Part shown: positions 57,858 to 64,000 of the stretch, piece after piece | Layout of the letters: each line of letters begins with the position of its first letter | Numbering within the stretch: the first letter of the stretch is position 1 | NCBI GenBank assembly: GCA_958295815.1 | Contig: OY282374.1 | Coordinates: 2,066,856 to 2,130,855, forward strand | Direction: 5' to 3' | Source: Candidatus Poribacteria bacterium | Lineage (GTDB): Bacteria > Poribacteria > WGA-4E > WGA-3G | Length of the DNA stretch: 64,000 bases | Made by a program: the position numbers and the translations under genes | The notes under the pieces: model-generated | What the model was told of the DNA's origin: nothing | The model's input: only the letters and a program-made list of their open reading frames with translations | The model's database searches: none

Positions 57858-59027
57858 TTATCTGACGCCGGTTAGCACCTCAAACGTGAGTTGATCCAAT
57901 TTCTCGTATCCAAGCCCTTTCTGAGCGATCGTATCCGGATCAAAGTCTATCTTTCTCAGTTTTCCGACGCTCTCAGCGGTATAGTGAGCCATGAGACCTT
58001 CAAGTTCAGCGTCACGGGCATGTATTTCGGCGAGGATGCCTTGAATCTCAGCATCTTCATTGAAGCGACGTGCTTTCTCTTTGAGTATCAGATAACTCCG
58101 CATACACCCAGCAGCGAAGTCCCAAACCCCTTGTTCGTCTTCCGTGCGATAAGCGTGTGCGTCAAAATGGCGGTTGCCATCCCAGTTAACATCTTCGAGG
58201 AACTTGACGAGGAAGAACGCTGCTTTTATATTCTCGGAGCCAAACCGCAAGTCCTGATCGAAACGACTCATCTTCTGATCATTTAGATCTATGTGAAAAA
58301 GTTTACCTGACTCGTATGCCTGTGCAACCCCATGGATGAAGCTTAACCCTGCCATTGTTTCGTGTGCGAATTCGGGGTTAACACCGACCATTTCCGGGTG
58401 GTCAAGTGTTTCAATAAAGTGAAGCATGTGCCCAGTTGTCGGTAAGTAGATGTCCCCGCGGGGTTCATTCGGCTTCGCTTCGAGAGCAAAACGGAGATCG
58501 TAGCCCTGATCTTTGACGTAGTGTGTGAAGAAGTTCATGGCTTCGCGGTTCCACTTAACGGTATCAGGTCCGTTTTTAGAGGCATCCACTTCTGCGCCTT
58601 CACGACCACCCCAGAACACATAAATAGTTGCGCCGAGTTCTACGCCGAGGTCGATGGCATTCAGCGTTTTCTGGATTGCAAATGCTCGCACCTTCGGGTC
58701 ATTAGCGGTAAACGCACCATCTTTAAAGACTGGATGATAAAAAAGGTTTGTTGTTGCCATCGGCACCTTCATGCCGTGGTCAGCGAGTGCTTTTTTGAAT
58801 TCGCTAACGATGTTATCACGTTCAACGGCTGTGGCATCGAAGGGGACCAGGTCGTTATCGTGTAAATTGACGCCGTACGCGCCCAACTCGCTTAGTTTTT
58901 TTACAGTGTAAGTAGGTTTCAAGGGGGGCCTGACAACATCACCGAACGGGTCGCGTCCTGGGTTACCCACGGTCCATAATCCAAAGGTGAATTTATGCTC
59001 AGGCTTAGGCTGATACTGGTCTGACAT
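57858..59027 (-). CDS. xylA: xylose isomerase
   Basis: A 389-residue class I xylose isomerase, which interconverts D-xylose and D-xylulose (also glucose/fructose). Landmarks are [49 protein letters not shown] (active-site Trp and Gly/Glu), [21 protein letters not shown] (metal site), [22 protein letters not shown] and [10 protein letters not shown]. The length and GNPGRDPFG word fit the shorter actinobacterial-type class I. No xylulokinase is near; cstA follows. Confidence 0.96.
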   Translation of the reverse strand: MSDQYQPKPEHKFTFGLWTVGNPGRDPFGDVVRPPLKPTYTVKKLSELGAYGVNLHDNDLVPFDATAVERDNIVSEFKKALADHGMKVPMATTNLFYHPVFKDGAFTANDPKVRAFAIQKTLNAIDLGVELGATIYVFWGGREGAEVDASKNGPDTVKWNREAMNFFTHYVKDQGYDLRFALEAKPNEPRGDIYLPTTGHMLHFIETLDHPEMVGVNPEFAHETMAGLSFIHGVAQAYESGKLFHIDLNDQKMSRFDQDLRFGSENIKAAFFLVKFLEDVNWDGNRHFDAHAYRTEDEQGVWDFAAGCMRSYLILKEKARRFNEDAEIQGILAEIHARDAELEGLMAHYTAESVGKLRKIDFDPDTIAQKGLGYEKLDQLTFEVLTGVR

Positions 59028-59059
59028 GCATGACTCCTATTATTTGTAATTTTGGCGAA

Positions 59060-59109
59060 GTTCGTGAACGAACAATTAAATTATACCATACTTTGCGGAT
59101 TCGTTGCAA
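59060..59109 (-). promoter_or_regulatory. xylA promoter with palindromic operator candidate
   Basis: Minus strand TTGCAA (59109-59104), 18 bases, TATAAT (59085-59080) with extended TGG. A 14-base palindrome GTTCGTGAACGAAC (arms GTTCGT/ACGAAC) lies at 59060-59073, between the -10 box and the ATG, and could be a repressor site. Confidence 0.6.
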
Positions 59110-59287
59110 ATTATTATGGTCGTCACACTTCAATGTGTCTGTGTATGACAATGATGATTTAACACATGTGCAACCAAGATTAGGAACTTGGACTGCTAAG
59201 GTAGGACGTGTGCTTAGAGATCAGTTTTAGGTTTATGATCTTCGATAGCAGTCAATGACAGTCCTGTGTATTTATGGACATAGGGCG

Positions 59288-60616
59288 TTAAGCATCGAGG
59301 TGGGCACCAATCTGCTCCAGCACACCTTCATAGTCTGCTTCCAATTCAATCGGTGCGTTCAAATAGTGCGGTGGCGGTTCACCCGGGACAGTATTGTGAT
59401 AGGCTACCTTGAAATCTGGGAATTTGAGACCGTTTGCTGTGGAAATCACAATGACCCGGTCATCAGAGCGGATCTGTTTGCGCTCAACCATTTTTAGCAG
59501 CACAGCCAGTGCTACACCGGTATGTGGGCAATTGAATAATCCTGTTCTGTCTGCTCTCGCCGCAGCATCAGCCAATTCCTTCTCTGTTGCTTGGTCAACG
59601 ATACCATCAAACCGTTTCAGGATTCGGACAGCACGATGGATTGAGACGGGATTTCCGATCTGGATGGCTGTGGCTTGCGTGGCTTGTGCTGTGATCGCAT
59701 GAAATTCAGTGAATCCCGTTTGGTAACTTCGGTAGAGCGGATTTGCGCGTTCGGCTTGGGCACAGGCGATGCGTGGGAGTTTGTCAATCATACCGAGTTC
59801 CAGCATCATTAGGAAGCCTAATCCAAGGGCGGAGACATTGCCGAGGTTACCCCCTGGAATAATGATCCAATCCGGGACCTCCCAATCAAACTGCTGCACT
59901 ATTTCCATACTAATGGTTTTTTGTCCCTCAATTCGAATAGAGTTAATCGAATTCGCGAGATAAAAATCTTTCCGAGCAGCGAGTTTTTGGACGATTTCCA
60001 TACACCCATCGAAATCGGTCTCCAGTGACAGCGTCAACGCACCGTTGGCAATCGGTTGAATGAGTTGTTCGCGTGTAACTTTCTCTTTTGGCAAAAGGAT
60101 GATTGCGGGGATGCCTGCGGCGGAGGCATACGCTGCCAATGAGGCAGAGGTATCGCCAGTAGATGCGCACATAACAGCACGAATATTTCCAGATTCAGAA
60201 ATAATCTGTCTAACCATCGAAACGAGGACAGTCATACCGAGGTCTTTGAAAGAGCCTGTGTGGCTGTTACCGCACTGCTTAATCCAGAGGTCAGGCAAGC
60301 CGAGTTGTTTACCAAAGCGTTCTGCCCAGAACAGGTTCGTTCCGCCCTCATACATAGAGGTAATGTTATGGTCGTCGACGTTCGGGCAGACAAGTTCCTT
60401 TTTTCCCCAGACCCCGCTACCGTAGGGATATTGTGTGTGCATATAGCGCTGCTCAAAAACGGATTTCCAATCAGCAGCACTGCGTTGTTTCAGTACCTTC
60501 ATATCATGCTGTACTTCTAACAAGCCGTCGCAATTTTGGCACCGATAGATAACTTCTGTGAGCGGATAGGTCTGACCACATCCTTCACTGCACTGGAACC
60601 ATGAGTTGTAGTTCAT
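59288..60616 (-). CDS. thrC: threonine synthase
   Basis: A 442-residue PLP enzyme that makes threonine from phosphohomoserine. The N-terminus has a zinc-ribbon-like [27 protein letters not shown]. The PLP lysine lies in [19 protein letters not shown] (about residues 119-137), with [26 protein letters not shown] and the phosphate-binding [14 protein letters not shown] start at ATG 60616, which shares one base with the scpB stop (TGATG), so the two are coupled; a GTG just before is possible. Confidence 0.94.
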   Translation of the reverse strand: MNYNSWFQCSEGCGQTYPLTEVIYRCQNCDGLLEVQHDMKVLKQRSAADWKSVFEQRYMHTQYPYGSGVWGKKELVCPNVDDHNITSMYEGGTNLFWAERFGKQLGLPDLWIKQCGNSHTGSFKDLGMTVLVSMVRQIISESGNIRAVMCASTGDTSASLAAYASAAGIPAIILLPKEKVTREQLIQPIANGALTLSLETDFDGCMEIVQKLAARKDFYLANSINSIRIEGQKTISMEIVQQFDWEVPDWIIIPGGNLGNVSALGLGFLMMLELGMIDKLPRIACAQAERANPLYRSYQTGFTEFHAITAQATQATAIQIGNPVSIHRAVRILKRFDGIVDQATEKELADAAARADRTGLFNCPHTGVALAVLLKMVERKQIRSDDRVIVISTANGLKFPDFKVAYHNTVPGEPPPHYLNAPIELEADYEGVLEQIGAHLDA

Positions 60617-61254
60617 CACGCTGTGCCTTCCTCCATAACGTCTGGAAGCGAGTCTTGGGACGGTTCGCTTCCGTTTGATGCGGTAAGAAGTTCATCAATC
60701 TCATCAAGTGAGGGCAACTCAGATGCGTCCTTCAATCCGAATTGTTGCAGAAACTCATCGGTCGTTGAGAAGAGGAGGGCGCGCCCCTCCTTTCTGCCAG
60801 TGATGGACACAAGCCCTTTCTCAAGGAGTGAATTGAGGACACTATCGCTGTTTACACCTCGAATCGCGGCGACATCTGCCCGCGTAACAGGCTGTTTGTA
60901 AGCGACAATCGCGAGGGTCTCTAATGCGGATGGGGTCAGTGTGACACGGACCTGTTGGGTGTAAAACTTCTGGACCCATTCCGAATATTCGGGACATGTG
61001 CAAATTTGGTATCCATTCGCAATTTCAATCAGGCGAAAGCTGCGTTGCAACTGTTCATAATCATCACGAAGCGCATCAAGCCCTTTCCGAATGGCGCGCA
61101 CGTCTAATTCTGGCAACACGGCTTGAAATTGTTTTATCGAAATCGATTCGCTTGCGGCGAACAGAATCGCTTCCAAAATTGACTTCAGTGTCTCTTCCGG
61201 CATTAGATTTGGGTCGTCTGCCGGGTCTACAACGGTAACGTATTCAGCATCCAT
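60616..61254 (-). CDS. scpB: segregation and condensation protein B
   Basis: A 212-residue ScpB, the winged-helix subunit of the bacterial SMC complex that organises and segregates the chromosome. Landmarks are [27 protein letters not shown], then [64 protein letters not shown]. It follows scpA after 10 bases. It ends in an acidic tail. Confidence 0.94.
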   Translation of the reverse strand: MDAEYVTVVDPADDPNLMPEETLKSILEAILFAASESISIKQFQAVLPELDVRAIRKGLDALRDDYEQLQRSFRLIEIANGYQICTCPEYSEWVQKFYTQQVRVTLTPSALETLAIVAYKQPVTRADVAAIRGVNSDSVLNSLLEKGLVSITGRKEGRALLFSTTDEFLQQFGLKDASELPSLDEIDELLTASNGSEPSQDSLPDVMEEGTA

Positions 61255-61264
61255 AAACTAATTC

Positions 61265-62107
61265 CTAATAACCTTGTTCCTCTGAATGAGGTGTTTCTAC
61301 CGACGGAGGCGGCAGGATTACCCCTTCTTGATCCTGTTTAACGATATAGATACTCTCAAAATGATCGGTTTGGACGGTGACAATTCTCCCTATCCGAATC
61401 AATTCTAAAATAGCAAGAAATGTGACAATCCGATCCGTCTTACTTGAATATAACGGGAATAGGTCCTCAAAGAGCAATTGATCGGCGTTATCCAACTGCC
61501 TATCAATAAACTCGATTTTATCTTCAACGGTAATAGTCTCTTCTTCGACCGTTTCGTATACTTCTTCGAGGTCTATCTCCGCAATCCGGTCATTTATACT
61601 CTTGAAAGCGGTGAGTAAATCAAACAGTGTGGCTTTAATTTCATATTCACGTGATTCATCTAAATCGGCATGTGTCATGGGGCTTCTGCTGTAGAGCAAT
61701 GCCCGCTGTTCAGCATAGACGTCCAATGCCTGTGCAGCCTCTTTGAAACGCTTATATTCCAGAAGCTGCCGGACAAGTTCTGCCTGATCCCCGAGGGTGT
61801 GTTCGCCATCTGGGGTGAGATGCGGCAGAATACTCTGAGATTTGATATGGAGTAGCGTTGCTGCCATCACCAAAAATTCGGATGCCACATCCAAATCTAA
61901 CTGCTCCATTAAATTCACATATTCCAGATACCGGTCTGTAATCTGTGAGATCTGAATATCGTAAATATCCATCTCTTCCTTTTCGATGAGATGGAGCAGC
62001 AGGTCTAACGGACCCTCGAATCCCTCTAATTTGACGGAGTACATCGGAGTTGTAGATGCGGTATCGGAATCGTGGCTTTCAGGTGTTTGAATTGTTTCGA
62101 TTAACAT
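61265..62107 (-). CDS. scpA: segregation and condensation protein A
   Basis: A 280-residue ScpA, the kleisin that bridges SMC and ScpB. The N-terminal VKLEGFEGPLDLLLHLIEKEEMDIYDIQISQITDRYLEY and FLVMAATLLHIKSQSILP are the family hallmarks. The C-terminal winged helix has VTFLAILELIRIGRIVTVQTDHFESIYI. The middle acidic linker is longer than usual. The gene order cca - M50 - scpA - scpB - thrC puts cell-cycle genes in one transcript. Confidence 0.95.
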   Translation of the reverse strand: MLIETIQTPESHDSDTASTTPMYSVKLEGFEGPLDLLLHLIEKEEMDIYDIQISQITDRYLEYVNLMEQLDLDVASEFLVMAATLLHIKSQSILPHLTPDGEHTLGDQAELVRQLLEYKRFKEAAQALDVYAEQRALLYSRSPMTHADLDESREYEIKATLFDLLTAFKSINDRIAEIDLEEVYETVEEETITVEDKIEFIDRQLDNADQLLFEDLFPLYSSKTDRIVTFLAILELIRIGRIVTVQTDHFESIYIVKQDQEGVILPPPSVETPHSEEQGY

Positions 62108-62196
62108 GTATGCTACTTTCAGGATTGTAGGACGTAACTACAAATTTTCCAATTGAAAACGCTCGAGTTGAAATTTAGTATCAAAAAATCTGTTTT

Positions 62197-62880
62197 TCAT
62201 CGTAAACCTACGATTGTTGCTATCAAATTGAATGTCCCGTGACTGACATCGCTCAAGAATATGAATACGTAGTTAGGTATGCGGAAAAGACTCGGCAGAA
62301 AGATAAGACACATCAGGATTGGCATACCATACGGACTCAGTTTTTCAAATTGACGTGCGGCACTCTCTGGGAGCAAACCTCGGACGACACTGAACCCATC
62401 TAACGGAAAGAGGGGAAGCATATTAAACGCAGCGAGAAACACGCTGATAAGTCCCATAAGAACGATTTGTCTATTTATCTCAGCGTGGAGCATGGATTCG
62501 CGCGGATCAAAGCCTGTAAATTCTAATACTATCCTAAGTCCCCCCAAAATTACAAAAGTGAGAACAATATTCATGAAGGGGCCAGCCGCTGCAATCAACA
62601 TCAAGTCTCGTCTCGGATTCTTGAGATTAAACGGATTGACTGGCACCGGCTTTGCCCAACCAAAAAAGGCACCACCAAAAAGCGTCCCCAGCAGTGGGAG
62701 TATGATCGTTCCTATAATGTCAATGTGAACCCCTGGATTCAGCGACATCCGTCCCTGATCCCGTGCTGTCGGGTCGCCCAACATATACGCTGATTTGGCG
62801 TGTCCCCATTCGTGGAAGGTTAACAGAATAATGAACTGTGTAACCACAAGAATCGCGGCGAAAGGATCGAAATTAGCCAT
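62197..62880 (-). CDS. site-2 (M50) family membrane protease
   Basis: A 227-residue membrane protein with the zinc motif HEWGH (about residues 23-27) in an early helix, then DPTARDQGRMSLNPGVHIDIIGTIILPLL and the second metal motif in NMLPLFPLDGFSVVRG (about 163-178). It has around six hydrophobic helices. The compact form is typical of the family that accompanies scpA/scpB in many bacteria. Its ATG overlaps the cca stop by 8 bases. Confidence 0.92.
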   Translation of the reverse strand: MANFDPFAAILVVTQFIILLTFHEWGHAKSAYMLGDPTARDQGRMSLNPGVHIDIIGTIILPLLGTLFGGAFFGWAKPVPVNPFNLKNPRRDLMLIAAAGPFMNIVLTFVILGGLRIVLEFTGFDPRESMLHAEINRQIVLMGLISVFLAAFNMLPLFPLDGFSVVRGLLPESAARQFEKLSPYGMPILMCLIFLPSLFRIPNYVFIFLSDVSHGTFNLIATIVGLR

Positions 62881-64000
62881 TATGTATTTTCCGTAAGAGC
62901 GAATACGCCTCCTCTTTTTTGCTAATTTTTCCGTCTAATTGTGCGGCAAACAGGTTCCAGAGTTGGGTCTCAAACGCACGACTTGGCTTTTTTCCCAATT
63001 GAATCAAATCATCTCCTGTGATAAAGGGTTGAACCTTCCGCAGAACGAAAACGTAATTTTTTATTTTTTCGTGTTGCCATTTCGCTACTGTTGTATCTAC
63101 AAATCCCAAGGCTAATGCCTCAATGGGATATGGTTTTAGCAATTGATAGATTTCACTCGGTTTCACTGTTACCTGCAACTGTGTGAGTGCTTGTTTTAGT
63201 TCACTATAGGCGGTAAGCGGTGTCTCTACCCGATAGAGATTTCCTTCTCCACATATATAAGTTGTTCCCGCCTGTGTTGAAACGTCGACGTCAACGATGC
63301 ACCATTTTCCATTTTGGTATTCGATTGAGGCGTTCTGTGACACTGGGAACCCGAGTTTTTCAAGGACAGCGTGTGTCACTTTCTCAAGTGAAACGTGATA
63401 TTGTGCCGCTTGTGCCCGACTTACCAATCTGCGAAGTTGATGCGTCAATACAAGCCTGAAACTGAGTGCCTCAATTTGATGTATTGGTGTGTCTGAGCCA
63501 AAAAGTGCCATCCAACGGACGTGTTCAGGTTGGAATTCCTCATCGGCAAAAGACTCTGATGCCCAAGCGATTGCGCGTTGTGCTGTTTGAAAATTAGACG
63601 CAAAATTCGGTGAAATCCTCCACCCCGCGGAGACAGTATCATAGATGTCAAATTCTGCGAGTGCTTCCACAATCTGTGGTGCATTCTCTTCCAAGAGTAT
63701 TCTGTCAATTTCGTTCCGAATCCGTTCCCCACTTAGTTCTGTCAATACAGGGAGCGCATCCCGAATCAAATCGGTATCTGAGTCAGCGATACGAAAACCG
63801 TATCGTCCTGCATACCGGCAAGCGCGGAATATCCGCGTCGGATCGTCCGTAAAGCTGCGTTTGTGTAACACCCGGATGATGCCTTTTTCGAGGTCATCTA
63901 GCCCACCCGTTTTATCAACGATCGTCCCGAAAGCATTGGTATCTAACCGCATCGCTAAAGCGTTGACAGAGAAGTCCCTTCGGTACAGGTCATCCGTGAT
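62873..64000 (-). CDS. cca: CCA tRNA nucleotidyltransferase family protein, 5' end outside window
   Basis: The visible 375 codons cover the later part of the family. Reading in from the window edge gives DLYRRDFSVNALAMRLD, then GGLDDLEKGIIRVLHKRSFTDDPTRIFRACRYAGRYGF, TELSGERIRNEIDRIL and a long C-terminal region with weaker similarity (residues 200-375). The catalytic DxD lies beyond the edge. The enzyme adds or repairs the tRNA CCA end, or adds A; which of the two cannot be told here. Confidence 0.9.
   Translation of the reverse strand: MTDDLYRRDFSVNALAMRLDTNAFGTIVDKTGGLDDLEKGIIRVLHKRSFTDDPTRIFRACRYAGRYGFRIADSDTDLIRDALPVLTELSGERIRNEIDRILLEENAPQIVEALAEFDIYDTVSAGWRISPNFASNFQTAQRAIAWASESFADEEFQPEHVRWMALFGSDTPIHQIEALSFRLVLTHQLRRLVSRAQAAQYHVSLEKVTHAVLEKLGFPVSQNASIEYQNGKWCIVDVDVSTQAGTTYICGEGNLYRVETPLTAYSELKQALTQLQVTVKPSEIYQLLKPYPIEALALGFVDTTVAKWQHEKIKNYVFVLRKVQPFITGDDLIQLGKKPSRAFETQLWNLFAAQLDGKISKKEEAYSLLRKIHNG

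Overview
The window is a gene-dense stretch of bacterial chromosome with both strands used in short operons. It has no rRNA, tRNA or CRISPR array that I can see. The gene mix suggests an uncultivated Candidatus Poribacteria-like lineage. The pointers are several secreted FG-GAP/ASPIC-UnbV proteins, two phytanoyl-CoA dioxygenase-like genes, a PNPFNPETWIPYQLA-type C-terminal domain, and exported proteins ending in a KLxTTWGxLK tail. That placement rests on memory of such genomes and is an inference. Lipoprotein signals, a class A penicillin-binding protein and a GT9 glycosyltransferase fit a diderm cell.

Layout. 0-3.2 kb: a DUF58 protein and a BatA-like membrane VWA protein. 3.3-10.3 kb: a dioxygenase, rph, rdgB, efp, accB and accC, then an UnbV protein overlapping accC by one base. 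10.3-17.3 kb: two TPR lipoproteins separated by a 3.2 kb transposon. 17.3-19.1 kb: three 127-bp tandem repeats leading into pncB. 19.1-22.4 kb (minus): an ECF sigma factor, its anti-sigma factor and a TPR protein. 22.6-27.4 kb: a DUF3500 protein and exported proteins. 27.5-31.6 kb (minus): cysC, dioxygenase, FAH-family hydrolase, DSD1-like PLP enzyme and YbjQ. 32.2-36.2 kb: a sigma-54-type promoter with a cadherin-like secreted protein, an UnbV protein and a carbohydrate-binding-like protein. 36.3-38.3 kb (minus): a rhodanese-MoeB gene with an in-frame TGA, a zinc ribbon and a STAS protein. 38.6-42.4 kb: duplicated PHP-domain genes, a GT9 glycosyltransferase and a HAD hydrolase. 42.5-49.3 kb: lexA, a redoxin, a class A PBP, uvrB and a rubredoxin-like protein. 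49.5-54.8 kb: paired M16 peptidases, an isochorismatase-fold hydrolase and a methyltransferase. 54.9-55.9 kb (minus): three overlapping small genes resembling a toxin cassette. 55.9-59.1 kb (minus): cstA and xylA. 59.3-64 kb (minus): cca (cut by the window end), an M50 protease, scpA, scpB and thrC.

Two observations stand out. First, the rhodanese-MoeB gene at 36554-37741 has TGA exactly where the family has its conserved adenylation-domain cysteine (PSCAEAG; here PS-TGA-SEAG). A GC-rich hairpin of the right size and distance for a bacterial SECIS follows, and the frame stays open to the normal C-terminus, so this is a candidate selenoprotein. Second, the element at about 11756-14987 has near-perfect inverted ends and an 8-bp flanking repeat. 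It carries an IS1595-like transposase with a one-base frameshift, a GIY-YIG nuclease with five tandem helix-turn-helix repeats that differ mainly in the putative recognition helix, and a small membrane protein. It also separates a good promoter from the gene that promoter appears to have served.
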